Assembly (NCBI GenBank): GCA_964469155.1 | Contig: CAYXXU010000005.1 | Location: forward strand, 15,452-79,451 | Source: CAIWKO01 sp964469155 | GTDB taxonomy: Bacteria > Bacteroidota > Bacteroidia > Bacteroidales > CAIWKO01 | DNA length: 64,000 bases | Direction of reading: 5' to 3' | Shown here: positions 1 through 8,924 of the stretch, piece by piece | Layout: each line of letters starts with the position of its first letter | Numbering within the stretch: position 1 is the stretch's first letter | The notes under the pieces: model-generated | Told to the model about the DNA's origin: nothing | Databases searched by the model: none | Seen by the model: the letters and a program-made list of their open reading frames with translations, nothing else | Translations under genes and position numbers: made by a program

Positions 1-282
1 AGCAACTATGTCATAAAAGAATACGCATTTATAATCAATATCATAAACCAACAATCCATTAGCCGGATTAATGATTGCTAATCTCTGAACAGTTGTAAGT
101 CGAGGAATCAAAACACCTTTATCATTTGCATCCACATCCAGAGCAGCAGAAGGATGAGGATTTGCACCGGTAGCATTTATTCCGACATTATTTTGAGCTA
201 AGCTTAATTTTGAAATACATAAAAATACAATCAAAAAAATTAAAAACTTAGTTTTATTAGATTTTGCAAAGACATCTTTCAT
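1..282 (-). CDS. Exported protein with Bacteroidota NVGIN/LIPRL-type N-terminal segment, partial
   Basis: The gene starts at 282 and runs off the left edge, so only about 94 residues are visible. It opens with a charged stretch and a hydrophobic signal peptide ending in LSLAQ (near residue 30). A segment reading NVGINATGANPHPSAALDV and then KGVLIPRLTTVQR follows. This arrangement is frequent in Bacteroidota surface or tail-fibre-like proteins of unknown role, where a GxG-rich start is followed by a conserved LxPRxTxxQR strand. It begins only 12 nt after the stop of the upstream gene (295-1596), so the two are probably cotranscribed. The C-terminus, and hence any sorting domain, is outside the window. 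Function unknown. Confidence 0.7.
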   Translation of the reverse strand, partial: MKDVFAKSNKTKFLIFLIVFLCISKLSLAQNNVGINATGANPHPSAALDVDANDKGVLIPRLTTVQRLAIINPANGLLVYDIDYKCVFFYDIVA

Positions 283-294
283 AATACTTTTTTA

Positions 295-1596
295 CTAATT
301 TACCAGAGTAACAATACCTTTATATATATGCTCCTGCCCCAATTTTTCTTTTAAAAATAATATCCAGGTGTACACTCCCGGTTGACAAACATTTTTTGAT
401 GAACCAGCATATCCATCCCAGGGCTTGTTTATATCATCCATAGTATAAACTATTCCGCCCCAACGATTATAAATATACATTTTAAGTTCCAACTTATCCA
501 GATTATATCCGATGGCTGAAAAATAATCATTATCACCATCTCCATTCGGAGTAAAAGCATTAGGGAAAAAAATCTCCCAATCCAACACATCACTGACCAA
601 ACACCATGGGGCATAGAAATCATTTGAAGACACATTATCAATAACAAATGATTTCTGACCAGGAAATGATGAACCCAAAGGCTGAATATCAGTCCAGGAA
701 TGTACAAGGGTATTATATCGGATCGCTTTCATTTCGGGTTCAACTAATCCATTATTACAGGGTTGATTAATATCCTGTGAACGATAATGAAACTGCAGAC
801 CCACATCAGGTTTAGTATCATAGATGGGATCTATATTCCAAAAACGATCTGCTATATATTCATAACTCCTGTCAAGTTCGATAACATCTGGAGGAACAGG
901 AAAATTCTGGCAACCGGTTGGATAGGTGGCAAATCTGATCGAACCAGTGGAAGGAGACCCAGCAGTTTTTGTTTCCAATAATACCTGTAAGTCAGAACCT
1001 AAATCGTAACCGCTTCCGAAGGGAACTTTGTATAGATTAAGTTGAGACCCAATATTCCACTCAATCTCGCCTAAACCTTCAAATGTGGTAGTTTCACTAA
1101 GTATATACCCACTAAAATAATTGATACCTACAGGATTGCTATTTAATATCTTGAGTCGATGAGCATTTAAATTCAAAATAGCATCGACATGCAAGGTATC
1201 ATTTACCTTGCAATCATTAACATTCAATACTTTTTTGGAATTTGTAATTAACAAATTTTCGAATAAACTGGAATGTGTACCATCAATATACTGCTTTAAG
1301 GAACCATCCATGATAAGATTTCCGACTGGACCGGTGCCAACAGAAACCATAACTTCATTATTTGAATTATTAATCCAATTCCTTCTTAAAAAAATATTTC
1401 CATCCAGATTGATTTCTCCATCGGCAAGGCCATCATTTCTATTGATATAATTACCTCCGATAACTAAATTGGCACCATCCTTAACCACAATTTTTGCCCC
1501 ATTATTTACTACATTTTGTCCCAAAAGAAAAGGAAAAGGAAACAAAAGAAATATAGAAAAAAGTAAAAAGCTTTTATGAGGCGTATGTTTTTTCAT
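295..1596 (-). CDS. Secreted protein with T9SS type B (gliding-motility-associated) C-terminal domain
   Basis: 433 residues. An N-terminal signal peptide (about 1-27, ending LLGQ) is followed by a beta-rich region of alternating hydrophobic and Asn/Gly residues with no recognised catalytic motif. The last ~85 residues form a type B C-terminal domain: FFPNAFTPNGDGDND, then IYNRWG, a DKPWDG-like segment (KPWDGYAG) and a final VTLVN strand. In known members this domain directs export by the type IX secretion system to the cell surface. The protein is therefore probably an adhesin-like or structural surface protein. It leads a two-gene unit with the partial gene at 1-282. A -7 element lies at 1627-1634. 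Confidence 0.85.
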   Translation of the reverse strand: MKKHTPHKSFLLFSIFLLFPFPFLLGQNVVNNGAKIVVKDGANLVIGGNYINRNDGLADGEINLDGNIFLRRNWINNSNNEVMVSVGTGPVGNLIMDGSLKQYIDGTHSSLFENLLITNSKKVLNVNDCKVNDTLHVDAILNLNAHRLKILNSNPVGINYFSGYILSETTTFEGLGEIEWNIGSQLNLYKVPFGSGYDLGSDLQVLLETKTAGSPSTGSIRFATYPTGCQNFPVPPDVIELDRSYEYIADRFWNIDPIYDTKPDVGLQFHYRSQDINQPCNNGLVEPEMKAIRYNTLVHSWTDIQPLGSSFPGQKSFVIDNVSSNDFYAPWCLVSDVLDWEIFFPNAFTPNGDGDNDYFSAIGYNLDKLELKMYIYNRWGGIVYTMDDINKPWDGYAGSSKNVCQPGVYTWILFLKEKLGQEHIYKGIVTLVN

Positions 1597-1626
1597 AAAA
1601 AAGTTGAAGTGTACTTAATATATACG

Positions 1627-1634
1627 CAAATTTA
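1627..1634 (-). promoter_or_regulatory. Bacteroidota -7 promoter element (TAAATTTG)
   Basis: The minus strand reads TAAATTTG, matching the TAnnTTTG consensus, about 30 nt before the ATG at 1596. No convincing -33 TTTG was seen at the expected spacing. Confidence 0.45.
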
Positions 1635-1665
1635 TAAAAAGTATGAGAAAGGATCAAGAAAAAAA

Positions 1666-2334
1666 TTAATGATTTAAAGATTTTTTCAGGTCATCAATGG
1701 CTGATATAATATCAGTGTTTCCAAAAACTGAATTCCCTGCAACAATAATTTCAGCACCTGCATTAACTATCTTTTCAATATTATCCAAACCAATTCCGCC
1801 ATCGACCTCAATTTTTGCTTTTGAATGAACCCTATTTATCAATTCATTGGTTTTCCTAATCTTTTTTATAGAATCTGAAATAAATTTCTGTCCTCCAAAT
1901 CCCGGATTTACCGACATGATCAATATTAAATCGGCAATAGAAATAATTTCCTCGATATGGCCAACCGGAGTATGAGGATTAAGTGCCACTCCTGCTTTAC
2001 TATTATATGATTTAATTAAATTGAGTGTTCTGTTCAAATGAGGGCATGTTTCATAATGCACAGTAAGGTATTCAGGGCTGAATTCAGAGAATCTTTCAAT
2101 AAACCTGTCTGGATCAACAATCATCAAATGAATATCGAGAGGTTTCTTTGCATATTTTGATATCGCTTTTATTATTGGGAACCCAAATGAAATATTTGGA
2201 ACAAAGACACCATCCATTACATCAATATGGATGAAATCAGCGCTGCTCAGGTTAATAATTTCAACCTGTTCCTTGAGTATACCGAAATCGGCTGATAATA
2301 TAGAGGGAGCCAAAAAATGATTCATAGGATGCAA
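1666..2334 (-). CDS. rpe: Ribulose-phosphate 3-epimerase
   Basis: 222 residues, the usual length for the family. It interconverts D-ribulose 5-phosphate and D-xylulose 5-phosphate in the pentose phosphate pathway (cytoplasmic TIM barrel). Visible signatures are APSILSADF at the N-terminus, HIDVMDGVFVPN (metal-binding His and catalytic Asp), DIHLMI, HYE, NPGFGGQKF and EVDGGIG (second catalytic Asp and phosphate-binding glycines). An in-frame Met at residue 4 (2325) is an equally plausible start, since the family motif begins soon after. It lies 25 nt downstream of rpoD on the same strand and is probably cotranscribed with it. Confidence 0.95.
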   Translation of the reverse strand: MHPMNHFLAPSILSADFGILKEQVEIINLSSADFIHIDVMDGVFVPNISFGFPIIKAISKYAKKPLDIHLMIVDPDRFIERFSEFSPEYLTVHYETCPHLNRTLNLIKSYNSKAGVALNPHTPVGHIEEIISIADLILIMSVNPGFGGQKFISDSIKKIRKTNELINRVHSKAKIEVDGGIGLDNIEKIVNAGAEIIVAGNSVFGNTDIISAIDDLKKSLNH

Positions 2335-2359
2335 TTTGATACAAACCTACAAAATTTTT

Positions 2360-3223
2360 CTAACCTAAATATGATTTTAAGTTTTTACTTCGATACGAAT
2401 TTTTCAAACGGCGAATCGCTTTATCTTTCACTTGTCGAACCCTTTCGCGGGTTAAATCGAATTTTGTAGCAATCTCATCAAGAGTATGAGGTTTAAGTCC
2501 GTTTAAGCCAAAATAATTACGCAATATTTCTGCTTCCCTGGGAATTAATGTGGATATAGATCTTTCTATCTCAAATTTCAAAGATTCTTTCAATAATTCT
2601 GTTTCCGGGGCCTGAATCTCATCGTTTTGTAATAAATCTAACATGGTGGTTTCCTCTTCCGGACCTACGGGGGCATCCATAGATACATGTTTCCCAGAAT
2701 TCTTAATTGACTGCGTAATTTCGTTCAATGAAACACCTAATATTTCAGCAATCTCATCAGGATTAGGCTCCCTTTGATTTAACTGTTCAAAAGCGCTGTA
2801 GGTTTTATTAATGCGGTTTATTGTACCGATTTTATTCAAAGGCAAACGAACGATGCGGGCATGTTCTGCAATAGCCTGAAGAATGGATTGACGAATCCAC
2901 CAAACGGCATAAGAAATAAATTTAAAACCCTTGGTTTCATCAAACCTTTGTGCCGCTTTAATTAATCCCAGATTTCCCTCATTGATCAGATCGGGAAGAT
3001 GTAAACCCTGATTCTGATATTGTTTAGCAACCGAAACGACAAACCTTAGGTTTGCCAGAGTTAATTTATATAAGGCTGATTGGTCGCCCTGACGAATCCT
3101 TTGTGCCAATACAACTTCTTCTTCCGGACTGATCAAATCAACTTTTGCAATCTCCTGAAGATATTTATCAAGGGATTCTGTTTCGCGATTTGTTACCTGT
3201 TTGGCAATCTTCAACTGTCTCAT
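2360..3223 (-). CDS. rpoD: Primary RNA polymerase sigma factor RpoD/SigA
   Basis: 287 residues. This is the short Bacteroidota form of the housekeeping sigma factor, lacking a long region 1.1. Region 1.2 starts near residue 15 (SLDKYLQEI). Region 2 spans about 50-125 and includes DLINEGNLGLIKAAQRFD and the -10-recognition/melting segment KFISYAVWWIRQSI. Region 3 carries VRLPLNKIG. Region 4 ends with the helix-turn-helix TLDEIATKFDLTRERVRQVK. In Bacteroidota this factor recognises the TTTG / TAnnTTTG promoters seen throughout the window. The hairpin at 3291-3328 lies upstream of it and separates it from pnp. Confidence 0.96.
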   Translation of the reverse strand: MRQLKIAKQVTNRETESLDKYLQEIAKVDLISPEEEVVLAQRIRQGDQSALYKLTLANLRFVVSVAKQYQNQGLHLPDLINEGNLGLIKAAQRFDETKGFKFISYAVWWIRQSILQAIAEHARIVRLPLNKIGTINRINKTYSAFEQLNQREPNPDEIAEILGVSLNEITQSIKNSGKHVSMDAPVGPEEETTMLDLLQNDEIQAPETELLKESLKFEIERSISTLIPREAEILRNYFGLNGLKPHTLDEIATKFDLTRERVRQVKDKAIRRLKNSYRSKNLKSYLG

Positions 3224-3290
3224 TATACAACATTTTTCAATGTCATTATACCACTATAGATATAATCATTCCTTAAAAAACAGGATAAAA

Positions 3291-3328
3291 AAAGTGTCTT
3301 AGAAAGAACTACTACTAAGACACATTTT
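3291..3328 (-). terminator. Rho-independent terminator after pnp
   Basis: A perfect 9-bp stem (GTGTCTTAG at 3294-3302, CTAAGACAC at 3315-3323) has a 12-nt loop. On the minus strand it is followed by a T run (complement of the A tract at 3287-3293). It lies just downstream of the pnp stop codon. Confidence 0.8.
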
Positions 3329-3356
3329 AAATAAGAAAGGTTGCCTGCCAATAAAA

Positions 3357-5489
3357 TTATTCCTGCCTTTTTTCAGGACGGGGGAGCAACACTTTGCGTG
3401 AAAGCTTTAGTTTGCCTGTTTTACTATCGATATCAATCAGTTTAACTTCCACTTCATCACCCACCTTCAAAACATCTTCTACATTGGCAACGCGATCCCA
3501 GTTAATCTCAGAAATATGCAACAAGCCATCTTTACCCGGCAGCACTTCGATAAAAGCACCAAAGGATTGAATGTTCTTAACAACGCCCTTATAAATCTCT
3601 CCTACTTCAGGAACAGCAACAATTTGCCTGATCTTTTTTATGGCAGCATCAATAGATTCTTTATTGACAGCAAAAATATCAATATGGCCAAATTCACCTA
3701 CTTCTTCAATAATGATAGTTGAATTGGTTTGTTTCTGCATTTCCTGAATAATCTTACCGCCCGGTCCGATAACCGCACCAATGAATTCTTTCGGAATGAT
3801 CATTTTTTCAATCCTGGGTACAAATGGTTTGTATTCGGCACGCGGTTCCTTAATTGTTTTTTCAATTTCGCTGAGAATATGCATACGGCCTTCTTTTGCC
3901 TGCATAAGAGCTCCGATCAATATTTCATAAGAAAGGCCATCCACTTTAATATCCATCTGACAGGCAGTGATACCATCACGTGTGCCGGTAACTTTAAAAT
4001 CCATATCACCTAAATGATCTTCGTCGCCAAGTATGTCGGATAGCACAGCATATTTTTTTGTTGCATTATCAGTAATAAGTCCCATTGCAATACCGGAAAC
4101 AGGCTTCTTGAGTTTTACACCTGCATCCATCAATGCCATGGTTCCGGCACAAACGGTAGCCATTGAGGAAGAACCGTTCGATTCAAGTATGTCGGAAACG
4201 ATACGAACAGTATAAGGGTTTTCTTCTCCCCAGGGAATCATATTTTTAAGTGCGCGATGAGCCAGATTGCCGTGACCAATTTCGCGGCGGCCTGTACCAC
4301 GCATCATTTTAACTTCACCTGTTGAAAAAGGCGGGAAATTATAATGCAATAAGAATTTGTTTTTCCCTTCGAAAATAACTCCATCAATAATCTGGTCGTC
4401 GAGTTTGCTTCCTAAAGTGACAGTGGTGAGCGATTGGGTTTCTCCACGAGTGAAAATAGCGGAACCGTGAGCTGCCGGTAAGTAATTCACTTCGCTCCAG
4501 ATAGGCCTGATCTCATCCAGCTTACGTCCGTCGAGACGAATCCTTTCGTTAAGGATTACAGTTCTGATGGCTTCTTTTTCGACCTGGAAGAAATAACGGT
4601 TGATCATTGGTTTTTTCTCAGCCTGTTCTTCTTCAGGAAAGGTGGCAATAAATTCTGCTTTTATTGCTTCGAGGGCTTCCATGCGGGCATGTTTTGTGGA
4701 AGCAGCCATAGCAATGTCGTAAATCTTCTGATAGGCAAAAGCTCTCAGATTTTCTTTTATTGTGTCATCGTTCTTTTCGTGACAATATTCGCGTTTTACT
4801 TTTGATTTTTCAACCATTTCGGCCAGTTCGAGCTGGGCACGACACTGAATTTTTATCGTTTCGTGTGCAAATTTTAAGGCATCGGCCAGATCGTTCTCCG
4901 ACACTTCTTTCATTTCGCCTTCCACCATCATGATGTTTTCCATGGAAGCGGCAACGATAATGTCAATATCGCAATTTTCGATATCAGAAATATTGGGATT
5001 AATAACGAATTTTCCGTCCAAACGTCCGACTCTTACTTCGGAAATAGGACCATTGAAGGGAATATCAGAAACCGTTAATGCGGCAGAAGCAGCTAAACCG
5101 GCCAGTGCATCGGGCATAGTTTCTTTATCACCCGAGATCAGAGTTACCAAAACCTGTGTTTCGGCATGATAATTATCAGGAAACAACGGACGCAAGGCCC
5201 TGTCGATTAAACGAGATATTAATATTTCGTATTCTGAAGGGCGGGCTTCACGTTTGAAGAAGCCTCCCGGGAAACGTCCCAAAGCAGCATATTTTTCCTG
5301 GTAATCAACTGATAAAGGCATAAAATCTACATTTTCCCCCGCCTCTTTTTTCGATACCACTGTTGCCAACAGCATAGTGTCGCCCATTTTTACTACTACA
5401 GAGCCGTCGGCTTGTTTAGCCAGTTTGCCTGTTTCTAATTCAATAATTCTTCCATCCCCGATGTCAAATGTTTTTTTAATACCTTCCAT
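3357..5489 (-). CDS. pnp: Polyribonucleotide nucleotidyltransferase (PNPase)
   Basis: Start chosen at 5489 (MEGIKKTFDIG), giving 710 residues, the family length. The longer open frame to 5531 begins with a Lys-rich stretch read through the terminator tail and is unlikely to be translated. PNPase degrades RNA 3'-5' by phosphorolysis, as a trimer. Visible features: two RNase PH-like halves, the FFKREARPSEYEILISRLIDR and GRREIGHGNLA-type phosphate/catalytic segments, a KH domain with GPGGKII near residue 570, and a C-terminal S1 domain (YKGVVKNIQSFGAFIEV, LLHISEI). It follows rpsO on the same strand with a terminator between, the classic rpsO-pnp arrangement. Confidence 0.96.
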   Translation of the reverse strand: MEGIKKTFDIGDGRIIELETGKLAKQADGSVVVKMGDTMLLATVVSKKEAGENVDFMPLSVDYQEKYAALGRFPGGFFKREARPSEYEILISRLIDRALRPLFPDNYHAETQVLVTLISGDKETMPDALAGLAASAALTVSDIPFNGPISEVRVGRLDGKFVINPNISDIENCDIDIIVAASMENIMMVEGEMKEVSENDLADALKFAHETIKIQCRAQLELAEMVEKSKVKREYCHEKNDDTIKENLRAFAYQKIYDIAMAASTKHARMEALEAIKAEFIATFPEEEQAEKKPMINRYFFQVEKEAIRTVILNERIRLDGRKLDEIRPIWSEVNYLPAAHGSAIFTRGETQSLTTVTLGSKLDDQIIDGVIFEGKNKFLLHYNFPPFSTGEVKMMRGTGRREIGHGNLAHRALKNMIPWGEENPYTVRIVSDILESNGSSSMATVCAGTMALMDAGVKLKKPVSGIAMGLITDNATKKYAVLSDILGDEDHLGDMDFKVTGTRDGITACQMDIKVDGLSYEILIGALMQAKEGRMHILSEIEKTIKEPRAEYKPFVPRIEKMIIPKEFIGAVIGPGGKIIQEMQKQTNSTIIIEEVGEFGHIDIFAVNKESIDAAIKKIRQIVAVPEVGEIYKGVVKNIQSFGAFIEVLPGKDGLLHISEINWDRVANVEDVLKVGDEVEVKLIDIDSKTGKLKLSRKVLLPRPEKRQE

Positions 5490-5539
5490 AATGTTTTTTT
5501 TGTTTTTTTTAGACCTCTTTATTAACTGCATTTTTAAAC

Positions 5540-5569
5540 AAAAAAAGGCAATGAAAATTGCCTTTTTTT
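5540..5569 (-). terminator. Rho-independent terminator between rpsO and pnp
   Basis: An A7-GGCAAT stem pairs with ATTGCC-T7 around a GAAA loop, a perfect symmetrical hairpin able to act on either strand. It lies directly after rpsO, so pnp is reached by readthrough or its own promoter. Confidence 0.85.
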
Positions 5570-5585
5570 AGTATTTTGATTTACT

Positions 5586-5855
5586 TTATTTTCTAAGATT
5601 AAGTTTCTTTATAATATCGCGATATCTTTCAATATCCGTTTCTTTCAAATAATCGAGCAATCTTCTTCTTTTACCAACAAGGCGAACCAATGAACGACGG
5701 GTAAAATTATCTTTCTTATTTGCTTTCAGATGCTCGGTTAAATGCAGGATACGGAAGGTAAATAAGGCAACCTGTCCTTCTGATGAACCCGTATCGAATT
5801 CTGATTTTCCGTAAGTTTTAAACAGATCTTTCTTCGTTTCGCTTGTTAAATACAT
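5586..5855 (-). CDS. rpsO: 30S ribosomal protein S15
   Basis: 89 residues, standard length. It binds 16S rRNA helices 20-22 early in 30S assembly. Recognisable segments: TGSSEGQVALFTFRILHLTEHLKANKKD, shown here by its parts TGSSEGQVALFT and LTEHLKANKKD, then RRSLVRLVGKRRRLLDYLK and the ending YRDIIKKLNLRK. A complete promoter lies upstream at 5882-5914 and a terminator directly downstream. In many bacteria S15 represses its own translation; no such structure was identified here. Confidence 0.97.
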   Translation of the reverse strand: MYLTSETKKDLFKTYGKSEFDTGSSEGQVALFTFRILHLTEHLKANKKDNFTRRSLVRLVGKRRRLLDYLKETDIERYRDIIKKLNLRK

Positions 5856-5881
5856 GATTAAATCGATATTAAATTGGAGTG

Positions 5882-5914
5882 CAAAAGTACAATTATTATT
5901 TTTACAAATACAAA
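5882..5914 (-). promoter_or_regulatory. rpsO promoter (TTTG-N21-TACTTTTG)
   Basis: On the minus strand TTTG (5914-5911) and TACTTTTG (5889-5882) are separated by 21 nt, close to the Bacteroidota consensus. The -7 element is 27 nt from the rpsO start codon. Confidence 0.6.
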
Positions 5915-5941
5915 TTTTTAAAAAAAAGTTTTATATCCGGC

Positions 5942-6943
5942 TTATTTAAACCCAAGTTGAGAGGTATATTCTCCATTCAGAAGCTTGTCAACAGAATATT
6001 GTGATAATTTGAAGGAGTACTTTTTTGTGTAGCGGCACGAAAAAATACCTATGCCATTGGTAACATTGGTGTAGGCCGGACGCTCCTGGATGATAGATGT
6101 GGAGGGCTTGTTCAGATCGATATAAATGCTCAGGTCGTCGCCACCCACGGTGACCACAAAATCGACCATACCGATAACGCGGTCGACACCCGGATTAACA
6201 GGTACCTTGGCCTGAATGTTTTTATAAAAACTTTCGCTGTTGTAGCCCACTATAATTTCTTCAGTGCCATCGAGCTTTTCAGACTTCACAGAACTCAGCA
6301 GCCAGTCGACTTGTTTTGGGACCGTATCGAGGGTTACTTTATCAACTTCTTTGTAATGAAAACGGAAATAAGGTTCATATACCCGGCCATTTTTTGCTGA
6401 CCGCCATTTTGCTTCATATTCGCCATAGGCGCCAGCCTGGTTTACAAAACCAATGGAGGGAGAACCCAGGGGCGGACTTATAATCGAAAAATCCTTGATC
6501 ATGGTGGTAGTGGCAGTGGTTTTCTTGCCTGTTACTGTATTGGTAATATCGATTTTATAAGTAGCTGTGCCACTGAGCAAGGGAATGGGATTGAATTTAT
6601 AGACCTCTTGATTTGGCGCGTAAAATATTCCTGTGTCTTTATTGCTGATTACGGTTTTCTGAAGATTAAAAGTGCGGCTTATATTACCGTTGACAATCTC
6701 GGAAACGGTAACGCTGAGATCGTCGCCATAAGAACTCAGGGAAGGATCCTGCGCCAGTTCATAGGCGCTTTGATCGCCCAGAAAGGCTTTGGTGATCTTT
6801 ACGTATTGTGTGGAATCGTTCTGGCTCAACAGTCCATATACTACAGTAATATCCTGCTTTTCGGCGTTGATATCGAATTCGGTAGAGCAACCAAAAAAAG
6901 AAAAAACTGAAAAAATACCTAACAGACCCAGTAGAAACCTCAT
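5942..6943 (-). CDS. DUF4249-family lipoprotein
   Basis: 333 residues from the chosen start at 6943 (MRFLLGLLGIF). The upstream in-frame ATG at 6973 is rejected because a -7 promoter element (6969-6962) lies between the two. A type II signal peptide ends in the lipobox SFFGC. The mature part begins with acidic residues and then the family pattern ITVVYGLLSQNDSTQYVKI, with a beta-sandwich body and later GIGIFSCRY near the C-terminus. DUF4249 proteins are Bacteroidota cell-envelope lipoproteins, often found near outer-membrane receptors; their molecular role is not established. No receptor gene adjoins this copy. Confidence 0.85.
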   Translation of the reverse strand: MRFLLGLLGIFSVFSFFGCSTEFDINAEKQDITVVYGLLSQNDSTQYVKITKAFLGDQSAYELAQDPSLSSYGDDLSVTVSEIVNGNISRTFNLQKTVISNKDTGIFYAPNQEVYKFNPIPLLSGTATYKIDITNTVTGKKTTATTTMIKDFSIISPPLGSPSIGFVNQAGAYGEYEAKWRSAKNGRVYEPYFRFHYKEVDKVTLDTVPKQVDWLLSSVKSEKLDGTEEIIVGYNSESFYKNIQAKVPVNPGVDRVIGMVDFVVTVGGDDLSIYIDLNKPSTSIIQERPAYTNVTNGIGIFSCRYTKKYSFKLSQYSVDKLLNGEYTSQLGFK

Positions 6944-6961
6944 ACCATCAAAAATTTCAGC

Positions 6962-6969
6962 AAAGGTAC
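6962..6969 (-). promoter_or_regulatory. -7 element for the DUF4249 gene (TACCTTTG)
   Basis: Minus-strand TACCTTTG lies 19 nt before the ATG at 6943. The divergent panB promoter uses the identical octamer on the other strand. Confidence 0.5.
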
Positions 6970-7006
6970 TCATTTTACGATTGGCTGATATTTCTGAGCA
7001 AATTTA

Positions 7007-7036
7007 TTTGGGTTACGAACCGAATTGATACCTTTG
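7007..7036 (+). promoter_or_regulatory. panB promoter (TTTG-N18-TACCTTTG)
   Basis: TTTG at 7007-7010 and TACCTTTG at 7029-7036, 18 nt apart, match the Bacteroidota -33/-7 consensus. The start codon follows at 7059. Confidence 0.65.
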
Positions 7037-7058
7037 CAGTAAATAAAACCAATAAATT

Positions 7059-7877
7059 ATGTCGCCGGAATCAACAAAAATATCGAAGATTACTACTCAC
7101 GTGCTGCAGGAGATGAAAACCAGGGGGAGAAAAATCGCCATGCTGACCGCTTACGATTATTCGTTTGCAAAAATACTGGATGCCGCCGAAATTGATGTGA
7201 TATTGGTGGGCGACTCGGCCTCGAACGTGATGGCCGGACATTCGTCGACCCTGCCTATTACGCTGGAGGAAATGATTTACCACGCTTCGTCGGTGGTGCG
7301 CGGTGTGAGTCGTGCGCTGGTGGTGGTGGACCTGCCGTTTGGCACTTACCAGGGCAATTCGAAAAATGCATTGATGACGGCTATCCGTATAATGAAAGAA
7401 GCCGGCGCCGATGCTGTGAAACTGGAAGGCGGAGTGGAAGTGATTGAATCGGTGGACAGGATATTGTCGGCAGGCATACCGGTGATGGGGCACCTGGGAC
7501 TGACCCCCCAATCGATACATAAATTCGGGACCTACGTGGTTCGCGCCACCGACGAAAAAGAAGCACAGAAACTGCGCGAAGATGCCAAACTGCTCGATAA
7601 TGCAGGCTGTTTCGGAATTGTGCTGGAGAAGATACCGGCCAAACTGGCCACCGAAGTTACCCAGCAAGTGAAATGCCCTACCATTGGCATAGGAGCCGGC
7701 GCCGGAACCGACGGACAGGTGCTGGTGCTGCATGATATGCTGGGGATCAACACCGATTTCTCGCCCAGGTTTCTGCGCAGGTATCACAACCTGAACGAGG
7801 AGATCAGGGGAGCGGTGACGGCCTATATACACGATGTGAAAGACTGTAAGTTTCCCAACGAAAAAGAACAATACTAA
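7059..7877 (+). CDS. panB: 3-methyl-2-oxobutanoate hydroxymethyltransferase
   Basis: 272 residues. It transfers a hydroxymethyl group from 5,10-methylene-THF to alpha-ketoisovalerate, giving ketopantoate for pantothenate and CoA synthesis. Visible features: an N-terminal IAMLTAYDYSFAKILD segment, the metal-binding VGDSASNVMAGH, VVVDLPFGTYQ, the substrate-site region AVKLEGG, GIPVMGHLGLTPQS, and GIGAGAGTDGQVLVLHD. The C-terminal tail matches the family. The stop is 2 nt before the next start, so panB and the pseudouridine synthase form an operon. A full promoter lies at 7007-7036. Confidence 0.96.
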   Translation: MSPESTKISKITTHVLQEMKTRGRKIAMLTAYDYSFAKILDAAEIDVILVGDSASNVMAGHSSTLPITLEEMIYHASSVVRGVSRALVVVDLPFGTYQGNSKNALMTAIRIMKEAGADAVKLEGGVEVIESVDRILSAGIPVMGHLGLTPQSIHKFGTYVVRATDEKEAQKLREDAKLLDNAGCFGIVLEKIPAKLATEVTQQVKCPTIGIGAGAGTDGQVLVLHDMLGINTDFSPRFLRRYHNLNEEIRGAVTAYIHDVKDCKFPNEKEQY

Positions 7878-7879
7878 GG

Positions 7880-8575
7880 ATGGGATTTGATATTGAAGCC
7901 CAACTGCTGTTCGAAGACAATCACCTGATCGTTGTAAACAAATTGCCCGGCCAACTGGTGCAACCTGATAAGTCGGGCGACGATTCGCTGGAGGAACAGA
8001 TTAAACTTTACCTGAAATTCCGTTACAATAAGCCGGGCGATGCTTTCCTGGGCGTGGCCCACCGTATTGACCGGCCCGTGAGCGGCGCCGTGGTGTTTGC
8101 CAAAACCAGCAAGGCCTTGGTGCGACTGAACGAGATGCTGAAAAAACATGAGCTGAAAAAGACCTATTGGGCGGTGGTGAAAAACCAACCTCCGCAGGAA
8201 AAGGCTTTTCTGACGAACTACCTGTTGCGCAACGGCAAGCAAAACAAAACCCAGGTGTATACTATGCCGGTTGACGATGCGCAATTGGCCGAGCTCAGCT
8301 ATAAAACAATTGCCCACAGCGATAAATATTTCCTGCTGGAAATAGACCTGCACACGGGCCGCCACCACCAGATACGTGCCCAACTGGCCCACATGGGCTG
8401 CCCTATTAAGGGCGATGTGAAATACGGCGACCAGCGCACCCTGCCCGATGGCTCTATTTGCCTTCATGCCCGGCGGGTGGAGTTTATGCATCCGGTGGGC
8501 AAGGCGGCGATGAATTTAACGGCGCCTTTGCCGGAGGGGAGTTTCTGGAGGATGTTTAAGGAAATAAGTTTATGA
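7880..8575 (+). CDS. RluA-family RNA pseudouridine synthase
   Basis: 231 residues. It isomerises uridine to pseudouridine in rRNA or tRNA; the target cannot be read from sequence. Motifs: LLFEDNHLIVVNKLPGQLVQP at the N-terminus (motif I, here given as EDNHLIVVNKLPG), the catalytic motif HRIDRPVSG (Asp in the HRxDR box, near residue 64), LEIDLHTGRHHQIRAQLAHMG (family TGRxHQIR signature) and KYGD. No N-terminal S4 domain is present, so this is a minimal catalytic form, as in RluA/RluC-like single-domain members. It is cotranscribed with panB; no functional link is known. Confidence 0.9.
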   Translation: MGFDIEAQLLFEDNHLIVVNKLPGQLVQPDKSGDDSLEEQIKLYLKFRYNKPGDAFLGVAHRIDRPVSGAVVFAKTSKALVRLNEMLKKHELKKTYWAVVKNQPPQEKAFLTNYLLRNGKQNKTQVYTMPVDDAQLAELSYKTIAHSDKYFLLEIDLHTGRHHQIRAQLAHMGCPIKGDVKYGDQRTLPDGSICLHARRVEFMHPVGKAAMNLTAPLPEGSFWRMFKEISL

Positions 8576-8924
8576 AGTCGGAAGAACGGAGTAAGGCTGT
8601 GAGGGCAGGAAAAACCTGAGCATTGAGCATTTTTTGCAGAGCGTTGAACATTTTTTTTGTCATTCATAGTCATTAATGGTCATTCATGGTCATTAGTTGT
8701 CTGGAGGAAGTGACTTAAGCATTGAACATTGTTTGTTGAATATTTTTTAACCCTCAAATATTCAATTCTCAATAATCAATTTTCAAGTTGAAGATGCACC
8801 GCAGAAGCGCGGAGGACGCTTAGAAAAACTGTTACACGAAGATCCTCGAAGAAGACACCGAGTTACACGAAGAAACCGGCAATCGCCAATTTGCAGATTG
8901 AGGATTGAGGACTTTTTACACCCG
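8576..8924. repeat. Non-coding spacer of degenerate phrase repeats
   Basis: This 349-bp spacer holds no gene. It is made of short recurring phrases: TTGARCATT-like words near 8621, 8643, 8719 and 8732; GTCATT words four times between 8659 and 8694; and TTACACGAAGA-like words near 8832 and 8872. Such decayed phrase repeats also fill the spacers at 10426-10550 and 36050-36290. Confidence 0.6.

Noticed and set aside
7071..7871. 266-codon open frame antisense to panB
   Set aside because: It mirrors panB exactly, is His/Gln/Arg-rich without domains, and exists because of codon bias on the other strand.
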